Positions 33,811-43,167 of a stretch of 64,000 nucleotides of DNA are shown here, in pieces. Made by a program: the position numbers and the translations under genes. Within the stretch, counting starts at the first letter, position 1, and every line of letters begins with the position of its first letter. Below the pieces are notes generated by a model, which worked only from the letters and a program-made list of their open reading frames with translations, had not been told where the DNA came from and did no database searches. The stretch spans positions 930,001 through 994,000 of the forward strand of contig JADJXH010000003.1 in assembly GCA_016715895.1 (NCBI GenBank). Direction: 5' to 3'. This DNA comes from Flavobacteriales bacterium. Its GTDB lineage: Bacteria > Bacteroidota > Bacteroidia > Flavobacteriales_F > PHOS-HE28.

Positions 33811-36288
33811 CTAGAACTTGAAATGGAATGACGGTTTCACCACAAAGGGCAGTGCATCCGGCCGGTCGAGCTCGGTGAGCCGCCACACCAGATCCACCCG
33901 CGCGACCTTCAGGATGTTCTCGAGGCCGAAGCCCACCTCCACGTACGGTCCATCGGGAGCGGCAAGTCCGCCGGGCAGGGGTACGGGGCCGTTGCGGTTC
34001 TCCGGACGCAGGTCGCCCACGAAGGCGCGGGCAAAGATGAACTCGCGCAGCTTGACGCGGCCCAGCAGCGGCACACGGTTCAGCAGGAAGCCCTCCAGGT
34101 GGTGCTCCACATGGAGCGCCGCGTATCGGTCGGCCGCGAACTCCATGAAGTTCATCAGGTTGAACGAGCGTGCATCGTTGAACAGCAGCGGATCACTGTT
34201 CGGAAAGAACAGCAGCATGTACGGCACGGCACCGGACAGGGCGCCTCCTTCGGCCAGAAGGTCCAGATAGCCCCAGCGCCCCACCCGTTGGCGGTGCTCC
34301 ACCTTCACCCGCAGGCGGGCCAGGTCCACCGCTCCGCCCATGAAGCCATCGGCCGCAAGGGTGGCCTCCACGGCGACAGTGGGCAGGCGGGGCGCGAAGA
34401 GCCCCTTGCGCAGCTCGTCGAAGGCCGCGGAAAGACCGGGGGTGCCCGGGCTCCAGCGCACGGCGAGCCGGGCGCCGGACAGGTCCACCGCGTTCCACGC
34501 CAGGGTGTCGCCCGCCCGCAGCAGGGGCAGCGGTCCGGCAGCGTCGGCGAGGCGCTCTCCGAAGAAGCCGAAGCGTGCCGAGAGCCCGTCGGCAGCGCGG
34601 CGCTCCACATGAGCCTCGACCAGCCTTCGGTACCAGCGGGGATCGGGGCCCGACAGGCGCACCAGGCTCGTGAGGGCATGATCGAGCGGCAGCAGGCTGG
34701 CGCTTCGCCCCGGTTGCACCAGGTCGTCCCACAGGTCCAGCCCACCGCCCCAGGTCCGGTGCCCGCGGGCATCGCGGGGCCGCCACCAGAGCGAGGCCGC
34801 ACCCTTCCACCGGTCGTCATCAGCGCCGTAGGCCAGGTGGCCCAATGCGCCCCATCCGGTGCTGAGCCGGTCGGTGGTGCGCAGGCCGACCTTGCCCCGC
34901 CAGCCTTCCACGCGGTTGTGGCTCACGAAGGTGTACACGTTGCCCACGTCGAGGGCGCCCACGGGCAGCCATCCTTCGGCCAGCAGGTGCAGCACCGCCT
35001 CCCTCCTCCTCCACCGCGGATCGGTGTTCATGCGGTCCACCATGCGCACCACGCGGGCCTCCTCCGCGCCAAAAGCCTCCGGCCGGATGGCTTCCCAGTA
35101 GGCATCATCGCGGAAATAGGCGCTGTCGAGCTCGGGGTCGGGCGGGGCGGCCGTGTAGAACGCAGCGTCACGGGGCTGATCGAGCACCACCTTACTGGTC
35201 ACGCTGAGCTTCCGGCCGAAGAAGCCGGTCATGTCGGCATCGTTCTCAATCACCGTGAAGTCGGCGAGCACTTCGCTGCGGCGCAGGAACCAGGGACCAC
35301 CGGGCTCCGGGACGTGGTGCTGCCGGATGCGGTAGTGCCGCACGAAGTTCACGTTGGCCGCGATGCTGAAGGCCAGGTCCACCCGCACCACCGCATGGCT
35401 CACCGTGTCGATGAGCAGTTCACCCGTGAAGGCGGCATCGGCCGCTACCCGGGGGCGGTAGGTGATGCGGTGGCAGGTGAAGCCGTCGCACAGCACCAGG
35501 CTGTCGTGCAGAAGGTAGCGGTAGGCGCGCTGGAAGTGGTCGTTGATCGGGCTCGGAAAGCTCCGGTCCAGGATGAGCACCTGCTCCTGGTAGATGTCGG
35601 GGTCGACGTACATGTCCTGCACGAACTCCATGATCCGGCGGGCACGGAAGAACTTGGAGGTGCGGCTCCCCAGGAGCACGGTGCGCTCCGCAGGTGGATC
35701 GGCGCGATGGTGGCGGCGCTCATGCTGTTCGGTGAGCAGGATGGGCAGGTAGCGCACGCCCTCGGCGGTGGTGTCGATGCCCTCCCACAGGAAGTCGAAG
35801 GGCCGAAGCAGGATGTTGCGCTTGATGCGGTCGCTGAAGTGGTTCAGGTCGAAGCGGACGCGGTGGTACAGCTCCTGCTCGTAAGCGGCGGCGGCGGGCG
35901 CGTTCACCGGTTTTTGGGCCACCACCCGCCGCAGGATGGCGAAGGCGGGGTTCTCCCCGGGCCGCACGCGCACCTCGCCCAACAGTTCGCTCGAGGGCTC
36001 CAGGGCCACGAAGAGGTCGCGCGCGCCCCCGCGCGGCAGGGCCTGCCGGAGGGTGCGGTAGCCCGTCATGGTCACCTGCAGGCTGTCCCGGCGTCCATCG
36101 GCCTCCAGGACGAACGATCCCGTGCTGTCGGTGGTGGTGCCTTCCGCAGCGCCGACGAAGCCCACGTTGGCAAAGGACAGCGGGTCGCCGGACCGGGCGT
36201 CGGCCACCACGCCAGAGACGCGGGTGCGCTGGGCGAGGGCGGGTACGGCGGCGATCAGCAGCAGGCCGATCAGCGGGAGGCGGGGCAT
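33811..36288 (-). CDS. DUF5686 outer-membrane protein with carboxypeptidase-like N-terminal domain
   Basis: An 825-residue protein. The ATG at 36288 starts a signal peptide (MPRLPLIGLLLIAAVPALAQ). Residues ~20-105 are a carboxypeptidase-like regulatory (CnaB-type) domain (VSGVVADARSGDPLSFANVGF). The rest matches the DUF5686 family (NPAFAILRRVVAQKPVNAP, FDLNHFSDRIKRNILLRPF, MYVDPDIYQEQVLIL), and the C-terminal third is a beta-barrel ending in FHFKF, an outer-membrane insertion tail. The function of this Bacteroidota family is not established; envelope biogenesis or transport has been suggested. Confidence 0.85.
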   Translation of the reverse strand: MPRLPLIGLLLIAAVPALAQRTRVSGVVADARSGDPLSFANVGFVGAAEGTTTDSTGSFVLEADGRRDSLQVTMTGYRTLRQALPRGGARDLFVALEPSSELLGEVRVRPGENPAFAILRRVVAQKPVNAPAAAAYEQELYHRVRFDLNHFSDRIKRNILLRPFDFLWEGIDTTAEGVRYLPILLTEQHERRHHRADPPAERTVLLGSRTSKFFRARRIMEFVQDMYVDPDIYQEQVLILDRSFPSPINDHFQRAYRYLLHDSLVLCDGFTCHRITYRPRVAADAAFTGELLIDTVSHAVVRVDLAFSIAANVNFVRHYRIRQHHVPEPGGPWFLRRSEVLADFTVIENDADMTGFFGRKLSVTSKVVLDQPRDAAFYTAAPPDPELDSAYFRDDAYWEAIRPEAFGAEEARVVRMVDRMNTDPRWRRREAVLHLLAEGWLPVGALDVGNVYTFVSHNRVEGWRGKVGLRTTDRLSTGWGALGHLAYGADDDRWKGAASLWWRPRDARGHRTWGGGLDLWDDLVQPGRSASLLPLDHALTSLVRLSGPDPRWYRRLVEAHVERRAADGLSARFGFFGERLADAAGPLPLLRAGDTLAWNAVDLSGARLAVRWSPGTPGLSAAFDELRKGLFAPRLPTVAVEATLAADGFMGGAVDLARLRVKVEHRQRVGRWGYLDLLAEGGALSGAVPYMLLFFPNSDPLLFNDARSFNLMNFMEFAADRYAALHVEHHLEGFLLNRVPLLGRVKLREFIFARAFVGDLRPENRNGPVPLPGGLAAPDGPYVEVGFGLENILKVARVDLVWRLTELDRPDALPFVVKPSFHFKF

Positions 36289-36397
36289 CGAACGGAGCGA
36301 ACCGACCTGGCGTGGCGGATGTTCGCCCTGGGGACACATCCGTCGTGTTGCGGGGATCGTGCCAATTTTACGGCGTTCGCGCCCAGCCCTCATCCGC

Positions 36398-37552
36398 GTG
36401 AAGATCCACATCGGTCGCGACCGCTACCTCAGCTTTTCCGCCACCACCCTCATCGGTGCCGACCTGGCCACCTGGATGGGCATCCTGTGGCGCTACGGCC
36501 GAGGCATCTCCTGGCCCTTCGTCCCAAAGGCCATCATCCTCACGTGGGTGGTGCTGCTCAACACGCCGCTCGTGTGGTGGGAACGGCTGCGCCACGACCG
36601 GCGCATCCGGCGCACGAAGGTCACCGCCCCGCTTTTCATCATCGGCCATCAGCGCAGCGGCACCACCTACCTGCACTACCTCATCGGCAGGGACCCGCAG
36701 TTCGGCTACCTGTCGGTGAAGGAGAGCTTCATGCCCTGGCTCTACCTCACCCTGGCCCCGCTGCTGCGCCGCATGTATGCCAAGGCCCTGCCGGATAAAC
36801 GTCCGATGGACGACCTGCGCATGGGCGTGGACCTGCCCACCGAGCCGGAATATTCGCTGGGGAACATGACGCCGAGCACGATGATCCCGGGCTACTACTT
36901 CCCGCGGCGCATGCTGGAGGTCTTCCGCCGCAACGTGCTGTTCGAGGATGCGCGCGCCCGGCGCGCCTGGCAGCGCACGCTCCGGTACTTCATGCAGAAG
37001 CTCACCCTGCGGCACGGCGGCAAGCCCATCGTGCTGAAGAGCCCCGAGAACCTCGCACGGGTGAAGGAGATCCTGGAGGTCTTTCCCGATGCCCGGTTCC
37101 TGCACATCATGCGGGACCCCTACCGGGTGTTCTTCAGCACCGAGCGGCTCTACGGCATCACCCTGCCGTTGGTGACCATGCAGCACGTCCAGGGCGAAGT
37201 GGTGGAGGAGGCCTTGCTGGAGAGCTACCGGCTGATGTTCGGCAAGTTCTTCCGCGACAAGGCCTCGATCCCCGCCGGACAGCTGGCCGAGGTGCGCTAC
37301 GAGGACCTCATCGGCAACGAGGAAGCCGTGCTGGAAAAGGCGTACGCCCAACTGGGCCTGGGCGGTTTCGAGGCGGCCCGTCCGCACATCCTCGCCGAGG
37401 TGAAGAGCTATGCGGACTACCGCACCAACAGCTACACCTACCCTCCGGAGCGGATGCGGCTGGTGCGCGAGCGCTGGGGCCCGGTGTTCGAGGCGCTGGG
37501 CTACCCGAAGGACGTGCCGCTAAGCACCCAGCAGCAGGGCGCGAAGGCTTGA
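36398..37552 (+). CDS. Sulfotransferase family protein
   Basis: A 384-residue protein read from a GTG at 36398; no ATG lies close to the domain. It has an N-terminal hydrophobic segment (AIILTWVVLLNTPLVWW), then the PAPS 5'-phosphosulfate loop FIIGHQRSGTTYLHYL (~residue 82) and the 3'-phosphate site LKSPENLARVKEILEVFPDARFLHIMRDPYRVFFS. It would transfer sulfate from PAPS to a hydroxyl or amine. The nearby ACP and condensation-like enzyme, whose coding region overlaps it tail to tail by 33 bases, suggest a lipid or acyl acceptor. That link is inference. Confidence 0.88.
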   Translation: MKIHIGRDRYLSFSATTLIGADLATWMGILWRYGRGISWPFVPKAIILTWVVLLNTPLVWWERLRHDRRIRRTKVTAPLFIIGHQRSGTTYLHYLIGRDPQFGYLSVKESFMPWLYLTLAPLLRRMYAKALPDKRPMDDLRMGVDLPTEPEYSLGNMTPSTMIPGYYFPRRMLEVFRRNVLFEDARARRAWQRTLRYFMQKLTLRHGGKPIVLKSPENLARVKEILEVFPDARFLHIMRDPYRVFFSTERLYGITLPLVTMQHVQGEVVEEALLESYRLMFGKFFRDKASIPAGQLAEVRYEDLIGNEEAVLEKAYAQLGLGGFEAARPHILAEVKSYADYRTNSYTYPPERMRLVRERWGPVFEALGYPKDVPLSTQQQGAKA

Positions 37553-38800
37553 CGCGAAGCGGTCCGCCTCGTCCTCGTTCAACGCGCGGCCATCATACCC
37601 CAATACCAGGAGAAGGGCACCGCGTTCCCGGCCCACCACCACGCTCAGCCCGGGGGGCGCCGGCACAGGCGGCAGGTGCAGCACCTCCAGCACGGGCCTT
37701 CCGGTGAAGGTGGTGGTCATGCGGTCCAGGTCGCCCAGGTCGCTGAAGCCGAAGCTGCTCCATCGCCCCAGCGAAGGCAGGTCCACCATGGCGGCGCTGA
37801 GCCAGGCCGGCAGATGGCGGAACGCCCGCAGCAGGGCGCGGTACCGATGCGGGAAGCGGGCACGCACCTGCTGGACCAGCTGGCTGTTCAAGCCGCGCAC
37901 CGCCGTCGTCGTATCGCGGAGCTGCGCCTGCTCCAGCCGGAAGAACAGGAAGGACGTCACGTTGGTGAGCAGATGCCCCTGTCCACCGCGCGGCCGCTGG
38001 TCCACCGGCGCGGAGAACCAGAGGTAGCGCGGCAGGCTCCCGCGGCGGTCCAGCACCCCGTTCACCGCACGGGCGGCGGCCGCCATGAAGTGGGCGCTGC
38101 GCGCCAGGGCGGCACCGGTGCTGCGGGCCTGGTCATCGATCCGGGCCGTCTCCTCCGCCGTGAAGCGAAGGACACGGAAGCGGGGCACCGGGGGTACCGC
38201 GCGATCGCCCACCCACAACGAGCCGAGCCGCGGGCCCGAGGTGCGGAACGCCTGTGCGGCACCCACCACCACATCCCGCCAGGCACCCGGCGCGGCGGCG
38301 CGGTCCTCCGGCGGCAGCATGGGGCCGGTCCATCCGCCGGACTCCAACGCATGCAGCAGGTTCAGCATGCCTTGATGGTCGAAGAGGGCGTGGTGGAAGG
38401 ACACCAGCACCTGCGTGCGTTCCGCGGCGGCGAGCACATCGAAGCGGAGCAGGCCCTCGGCACCCAGGCGGTCACCGAGGCGCTCGGTCAACCAGGCCTC
38501 CGGATCATCCTTCCGGTGCAGATGCACGATGTCCGGCGCATGCTCCAGCGTGCACCACCGCGGCAGCCAGGGCCATCCCACCCGCCATCGGATGCGCGCC
38601 ACCAGCTGCACCACCGGATCGGTGCGCAGGCCCGTCGCGACCGTCTCCGCATCCACACCGGGACCGAGCTCGAACCGCATGCGCGACACATTGCCCGCCA
38701 GGCCCCGCTTGCGCATGGCGCGGTGGACGAGCCAGTGGAAATGGTCGGGGCCCGAGAGCGGCCGGTCCATCTCCGGCGCGGACGGGGACCTCGACGGCAT
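37520..38800 (-). CDS. Condensation-domain-like acyltransferase (HHxxxD)
   Basis: A 426-residue protein with the motif SFHHALFDHQGM (His136, His137, Asp141), the HHxxxD active site of the BAHD/NRPS-condensation/CoA-dependent acyltransferase superfamily. The C-terminal part has SSFGFSDLGDLDRM, resembling the DFGWG-like structural motif position of that fold. It would join an acyl thioester to an alcohol or amine. It begins five bases after the stop of an acyl carrier protein gene on the same strand, so the ACP is the likely donor. The last 33 bases overlap the sulfotransferase on the other strand. Confidence 0.75.
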   Translation of the reverse strand: MPSRSPSAPEMDRPLSGPDHFHWLVHRAMRKRGLAGNVSRMRFELGPGVDAETVATGLRTDPVVQLVARIRWRVGWPWLPRWCTLEHAPDIVHLHRKDDPEAWLTERLGDRLGAEGLLRFDVLAAAERTQVLVSFHHALFDHQGMLNLLHALESGGWTGPMLPPEDRAAAPGAWRDVVVGAAQAFRTSGPRLGSLWVGDRAVPPVPRFRVLRFTAEETARIDDQARSTGAALARSAHFMAAAARAVNGVLDRRGSLPRYLWFSAPVDQRPRGGQGHLLTNVTSFLFFRLEQAQLRDTTTAVRGLNSQLVQQVRARFPHRYRALLRAFRHLPAWLSAAMVDLPSLGRWSSFGFSDLGDLDRMTTTFTGRPVLEVLHLPPVPAPPGLSVVVGRERGALLLVLGYDGRALNEDEADRFASSLRALLLGA

Positions 38801-38805
38801 CCGGC

Positions 38806-39048
38806 TCAGTTGATGTGGCGCAGCGCGTAGGCGGCGAGCGAGCGCAGGTCGCGCAGGTCGTCGGCACCGATGCCTTCCACGGGAATGCGTGCCCCGAAGC
38901 GGTCCTCCACGGCCATCATCAGTTCGATCACCGAGAGCGAGTCCAGGCCGAGGGCGGCCAGGTCGGCATCCTCCGCCACGGGCGCTGCCACACGCTCCTT
39001 CACCAGGTCGCGCAGCACCTCCACCACTTCCGTCTGTTGCACCGCCAT
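38806..39048 (-). CDS. Acyl carrier protein
   Basis: An 80-residue four-helix carrier protein. The phosphopantetheine site is Ser37 in LGLDSLSVIELMMAVED, followed by the recognition helix and the RIPVEGIGADDLRDLRSLAAYAL end. It is not the housekeeping AcpP-type gene by context: it sits alone with a condensation-like acyltransferase 5 bases downstream, divergent from smpB. It probably supplies an acyl group to that enzyme, or to the Dar ketosynthases 23-30 kb away, which lack an ACP of their own. Confidence 0.9.
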   Translation of the reverse strand: MAVQQTEVVEVLRDLVKERVAAPVAEDADLAALGLDSLSVIELMMAVEDRFGARIPVEGIGADDLRDLRSLAAYALRHIN

Positions 39049-39108
39049 GGCCGCCGCGCGAAGATAGGACCCGGTCGACACCCGGCCCGGGCCGTAGCTT
39101 CGCCGGCC

Positions 39109-39555
39109 ATGGCCGCCCCCGCGATCGACGTGCGCAACCGGCGTGCGTCCTTTGAGTACCACCTGCTGGACAGCTACACCTGCGGGTTGGTGCTCATGGG
39201 GTCGGAGATCAAGAGCATCCGGGCGGGCGGCGCCTCCATCAGCGAGGCGTTCTGCACCTTCCTGGGCCCCGACCTCGTGGTGCGCAACATGCAGATCAAC
39301 CCGTACGGCACCAACGTCCACTTCGTGCACGAGCCCAAGCGCGACCGCAAGCTGCTGCTGAAGGCCACCGAACTGAACAAGCTGCGGCGCAAGGTGAAGG
39401 ACGCCGGCGTCACCATCGTTCCGGTGCGGCTGTTCATCTCGGACCGCGGCTATGCCAAGCTGGAGATCGCGCTGGCCAAGGGCAAGAAGATGCACGACAA
39501 GCGGGAGAGCATCAAGGAGCGCGACGTGCAACGCGACCTGGACCGTGGCCAATGA
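39109..39555 (+). CDS. smpB: SsrA-binding protein SmpB
   Basis: A 148-residue RNA-binding protein that brings tmRNA to stalled ribosomes (trans-translation). The OB-fold signatures are visible (NRRASFEYHLLDSYTCGLVLMGSEIKSIRAGGASISEAF; INPYGTNVHFVHEPKRDRKLLL) and so is the basic C-terminal tail (LAKGKKMHDKRESIKERDVQRDL) that folds in the ribosomal mRNA channel. Length is standard. The tmRNA gene is not in this window. A TAGCTTCG box lies eight bases upstream of the ATG. The next gene starts within its last codons. Confidence 0.97.
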   Translation: MAAPAIDVRNRRASFEYHLLDSYTCGLVLMGSEIKSIRAGGASISEAFCTFLGPDLVVRNMQINPYGTNVHFVHEPKRDRKLLLKATELNKLRRKVKDAGVTIVPVRLFISDRGYAKLEIALAKGKKMHDKRESIKERDVQRDLDRGQ

Positions 39556-41545
39556 CCGTCCCTCCTGGCGGGCGCAGCTGGCCGATGCCGACCCGCACGC
39601 GCTCCCCGGTCCCCGCTGGGCGCGGCTGGCCCTGCTGTTGCTGCTGACCGCGGCCGGTGCGCTGCGCCTGCTCGGCTGGCCCTCGATCCCCTTCACCCAT
39701 GACGAGATCAGCGCCTTGGTCCGCCTCTATCCCACCCTGGGCGAGACCATCCAGCGGGGCGTCATCGAACTGGACACCCATCCGCCCGGCGTGCAGGTGC
39801 TCGAATGGCTGTGGACCCGGCTCGTGGGCCGTACCGAAGGCTGGGTGCAGCTACCCTTCATCGCGGCCTCGCTGGCCGGTATCCTGTTCATGTACCGCTT
39901 CGCCCTGGCGTGGACCACCGCCACGGTGGCCCTTGCGGTGACGGCCCTGCTGGCCACCCTGCAGTATACAGTCCTCTATGGCCAGCTCGCCAGGCCCTAT
40001 GCCATCGGGCTCTTCACCGTGGCCTTGCTGGCCGACCAGTGGACGCGCTGGCTGGCCTGGCAGCGCACCGGCCATCTGGTCGGAGCCGCCGTTGCGGCGG
40101 CGCTGTGCGCCTATACCCACCACTTCGCCGCGCTCGTGGCCGCACTGATCATGGCCAGCGGACTTGCGCTGGCACCGGCGACGGGTCGCCTGCGCTGGCT
40201 GCTGGCCTGCGGGGCGGGCCTGCTGCTCTACCTGCCCAACGTGCCCATCCTGTTTCGGCAGCTGGGGCTGGGCGGCCTGCAGGAATGGCTTGCGCCACCG
40301 GATGCCCACTGGTTCCCCGACCACCTGTGGTGGGTGGCGCACACCTCCTGGCCCCTGGCCGCCCTGATGGTGCTTGCCGGGGTCGCGTCCTTCGCAGGCT
40401 GGTGGCGGGGTACATCGCGGGCCTGGCCGATCGTGCCCGTGCTGCTGGTGTGGGTGCTCGTACCCGCCGCGCTGGGCTATGGCTACAGCGTCTGGCGCGC
40501 GCCGGTGCTCCAGCACTCGGTGCTCGTGTTCTCCTTCCCCTTCGCGCTGGTGCTGCTTCTCGGCGGACTGCATCTGCGCCGGCCGGTCGCGGTCCTGGGC
40601 CTGGTCGGGGTCCTGGCCGGTACCGCCACGTTCACGCTCTTCACCGTGCGCCAGCATCACCGCACAGCGCTCACCTCCAAGTACGAGGCCTTCCTGCAAG
40701 CCGCCACCGACGCCGCCGCGCACCCCGGCACAGTTGTCGTGATCGACGCGCCGAACGAGGTGCTCGATCGGCTGGAGCAGGAGCCACGATACACGGCTGC
40801 GCGTGGGCATTACCTGCGCCTGCGCGAACTGGGGAGCAACACGGCCGTGCTCGACCGCATCCGCACCGACCGGCCGGCGGAGGTCGTGCTGGGTCTCTTC
40901 CACAGCACCGATCGTGCGCTGCCCGCGCTCATCCAGCACAGCCACCCGGTCCTTCTCGAACGCCTGGACCTGGTGGAGGGACAGGTGCTGCGCTTCGGCA
41001 CCACCGGCGACGGCCTCGCGGACACCACGGCCTGGAGCACCGCCGCGCCGGGTATGCTGCCCGCAGGCTGGCAGGTGGAGCCTGCGGCCATCGGCACGGA
41101 CAGCCTGGCGGCGCAAGGCTGGGACCTCGGTGGGCGCGAATACGGCGTCCTCTTCCAAGCGTCCGTGCCGGGTACGCATCAGCCCAACGACGTGCTGGAG
41201 CTGCTGCTCGATGCCACGGCCCTGGACACGGCGGGCCTGGCGTTGGAAGCCGTGATCGAACTCCGGTCGGTCGTGGGCGATCACGACAGCCTGCTCGTGT
41301 ACCGTAGCGCCTCAGCCGCAGCTTGTGCACTCCGTATCGGCGAGCGTGGCACCGTGGTGGTGGCCCTGCCGCTCAGCCGTGCCCTCTCGCGCCACCCCGG
41401 GCTGATGCTGCGGGCCTACGTGTGGAACCGGGACCGTGGCCACGCGCGCGTGCATGGCCTGCGGCTCCGCTGGCGCGAGGGCGACCCGGCGCTCTATGGG
41501 TTGGTGGAGCCCATCCACGGCCCCTGGCGCTTCGCCCCGAAGTGA
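39545..41545 (+). CDS. Polytopic membrane glycosyltransferase (GT39/GT83-like)
   Basis: A 666-residue protein beginning at the GTG at 39545, which overlaps smpB by 11 bases. The first helix is followed by FTHDEISALVRLYPTL, an Asp-Glu motif in the loop where PMT/ArnT-type GT-C enzymes place catalytic acids, and DTHPPGVQVLEWLW. About ten helices run to residue ~400; the last ~260 residues are soluble (HPVLLERLDLVEGQVLRF ... LRLRWREGDPALYG) and resemble a beta-sandwich. Predicted to transfer sugars from a lipid-linked donor on the periplasmic side; acceptor unknown. Confidence 0.75.
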   Translation: MANDRPSWRAQLADADPHALPGPRWARLALLLLLTAAGALRLLGWPSIPFTHDEISALVRLYPTLGETIQRGVIELDTHPPGVQVLEWLWTRLVGRTEGWVQLPFIAASLAGILFMYRFALAWTTATVALAVTALLATLQYTVLYGQLARPYAIGLFTVALLADQWTRWLAWQRTGHLVGAAVAAALCAYTHHFAALVAALIMASGLALAPATGRLRWLLACGAGLLLYLPNVPILFRQLGLGGLQEWLAPPDAHWFPDHLWWVAHTSWPLAALMVLAGVASFAGWWRGTSRAWPIVPVLLVWVLVPAALGYGYSVWRAPVLQHSVLVFSFPFALVLLLGGLHLRRPVAVLGLVGVLAGTATFTLFTVRQHHRTALTSKYEAFLQAATDAAAHPGTVVVIDAPNEVLDRLEQEPRYTAARGHYLRLRELGSNTAVLDRIRTDRPAEVVLGLFHSTDRALPALIQHSHPVLLERLDLVEGQVLRFGTTGDGLADTTAWSTAAPGMLPAGWQVEPAAIGTDSLAAQGWDLGGREYGVLFQASVPGTHQPNDVLELLLDATALDTAGLALEAVIELRSVVGDHDSLLVYRSASAAACALRIGERGTVVVALPLSRALSRHPGLMLRAYVWNRDRGHARVHGLRLRWREGDPALYGLVEPIHGPWRFAPK

Positions 41546-41558
41546 CGGGAAGCAGAAA

Positions 41559-41576
41559 GGCCGCCCGCAGGCGGCC
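41559..41576. terminator. Bidirectional hairpin terminator
   Basis: GGCCGCC-CGCA-GGCGGCC forms a perfect 7-base-pair stem with a CGCA loop, extended by flanking A and T residues, between the convergent genes ending at 41545 (+) and 41601 (-). The same GGCCGCC/GGCGGCC form is used at 4.85 kb. Confidence 0.7.
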
Positions 41577-41600
41577 CTTCCGGCGCAACAAGGGGAAGCG

Positions 41601-42584
41601 CTAGAACTTGAAGTTGAGGCCGACGCCCAGCGTCTCGCGGAACTGCGTGGTGGGACCGAACTTGGCCACACCGTCCTCCGTGCGGGCGATGTTGATGTCG
41701 TGGTCGTAGATGAGCATGGTGTTCAGCGTGGCGGCGAACCAGCTGTTCACCTTGAAGGTCCACAGCATCTCCCAGTTCACGTCGATGTTGGAGGGCTCCT
41801 TCAGGTAATTGCTGAACAGGTCCAGGCGGGTCATGAAGCCGATGTTCTTCGCCACATCCGTCTGGTAGGTGAGGTTGAAGAAGCCACCGAACTGGAACAG
41901 GACGTTCTCCCCGGCGGTCACGCGGCGAATGAGCCCGCCCGTGGTGTCATACACTGCCGGGTCCACGCCGAAGTTGCCCGCATCGGCCAGGTCCTGGTCC
42001 ATCACGAAGGTGATCTTGGCCGTGGCCGGCGAGAGGTACACGCTGAGCTTGTTGTTCGGCTTGTAGTCCACACCGAGGCCGAAGAGCAGGTAGCCCGGGG
42101 CCAGCAGGTTGGAGATCTTCACCGTGTCATTCGTGGCGTCGAAGCCCTCCGTGAACTGCGAGCGGAACTGCAACATGGCGCTGGCGTACCACGGCCCCTT
42201 CATCTGGTAGCCATAGCGCGAGTTGAGCTCGAAGCGGTCGTCGCTCTTGAAGGTGCGCTTGCCCTCCTGCGCCAACAGGCCGTAAGCCAGCATGATGGAG
42301 TTGTCCCAGGCGATACGGCCCTTGCGCTTGTTGGCGAACGCGTTCATCTGGGCGATGCCGCTCATGCTGCTGAGGCCGCCGGCGGCCCAGTTCACCAGTT
42401 GCACCTGGGTGAAGTTGATCTGGAAGACGCCGCCCGTGGTCCACACCTTGGTGGAATCGACGGTGGCGGCAGGCTTGTCGCGCAGGGCCTTGCGGTCGGC
42501 GTCCTGCAGGTCCTCCTGGGCGGTGGCGGGGATCAGCATCAGGCACGCCAGGGGAACATGGATGAAGCGGAAAGATCGGTTCAT
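41601..42584 (-). CDS. DUF3078 outer-membrane protein
   Basis: A 327-residue protein with a signal peptide (ending PATAQ near residue 23) followed by VWTTGGVFQINFTQVQLVNWAAGGLSSMSGIAQMNAFANKRKGRIAWDNSIMLAYGL, a strong match to the Bacteroidota DUF3078 family. The remainder is beta-strand-rich with an aromatic C-terminal FKF, as in outer-membrane barrels. The role is unknown. It is read after the small haem protein gene, from which it is separated by 71 bases. Confidence 0.88.
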   Translation of the reverse strand: MNRSFRFIHVPLACLMLIPATAQEDLQDADRKALRDKPAATVDSTKVWTTGGVFQINFTQVQLVNWAAGGLSSMSGIAQMNAFANKRKGRIAWDNSIMLAYGLLAQEGKRTFKSDDRFELNSRYGYQMKGPWYASAMLQFRSQFTEGFDATNDTVKISNLLAPGYLLFGLGVDYKPNNKLSVYLSPATAKITFVMDQDLADAGNFGVDPAVYDTTGGLIRRVTAGENVLFQFGGFFNLTYQTDVAKNIGFMTRLDLFSNYLKEPSNIDVNWEMLWTFKVNSWFAATLNTMLIYDHDINIARTEDGVAKFGPTTQFRETLGVGLNFKF

Positions 42585-42655
42585 GCGGGGGTTGGGTTCG
42601 TTCGAGGGTCGTGCGTCAAAGGAAACCGATGGCGGCTTCGGAGAACTATCCGTTG

Positions 42656-43156
42656 TCAGTTCTCGGGGGCGAACACCTGGTCGGTAAAACGCAGCGTATC
42701 GGGCACGCGCATCACCAGATAGGGATGGCCGGTGGCTTTGTGGCAGTTGTTGCAGGTGGCGATGAGGGTGGTGAAGCGCGGAGCGAAGTCCTTCAACCCG
42801 TCGGTGCGCAGCTGATCGCGCAGGGCGTCGATGGCGGGAAGCCCCAGGTTGGTCATGTAGGTGCTCACGGGCACGCCGTCATCCACCAGACCGGCCTTGG
42901 CCACGGCGGCCATCTCCTCCTTCAGCTCGTGGCGGTAGAACTCGGCCAGCGGAAGGTTGCCGGCGGTGCCCGCGGCCCAGAGCTTGTGCGCGTGGCTCTG
43001 GATGCGGCCCATGTACACGGCCACCTCCACCTCGGGCTGCGGGGCGGGCGCGGTGGAAAGGGCCTCCACCTGATGCTGGAGGCGGTTGATGCGGTGCATC
43101 AGCAGCGCCACCACCACCAGGAAGGCGAGGGCCAGGAGAAGGTTTCCGTTCTTCAT
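42656..43156 (-). CDS. Membrane-anchored protein with c-type haem motif (CNNCH)
   Basis: A 166-residue protein with one N-terminal helix (residues ~4-20) as an uncleaved anchor, then a helical domain facing the periplasm. The C-terminal part holds IATCNNCHKATGHPYLVM, i.e. the covalent haem site C135-x-x-C138-H139, with Met149 as a possible sixth ligand. It resembles small cytochrome c-like or cytochrome c'-like proteins. It may carry electrons in respiration, but no redox partner is adjacent. It lies directly downstream of the tRNA-Val terminator. Confidence 0.8.
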   Translation of the reverse strand: MKNGNLLLALAFLVVVALLMHRINRLQHQVEALSTAPAPQPEVEVAVYMGRIQSHAHKLWAAGTAGNLPLAEFYRHELKEEMAAVAKAGLVDDGVPVSTYMTNLGLPAIDALRDQLRTDGLKDFAPRFTTLIATCNNCHKATGHPYLVMRVPDTLRFTDQVFAPEN

Positions 43157-43167
43157 CCGAAGGTGAA

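Noticed and set aside
34099..36798. An 899-codon open frame on the + strand opposite the DUF5686 gene
   Set aside because: No domain, signal or start context; it reads across two real genes and is made of Gln/His/Gly/Ala runs typical of a GC-rich antisense frame.
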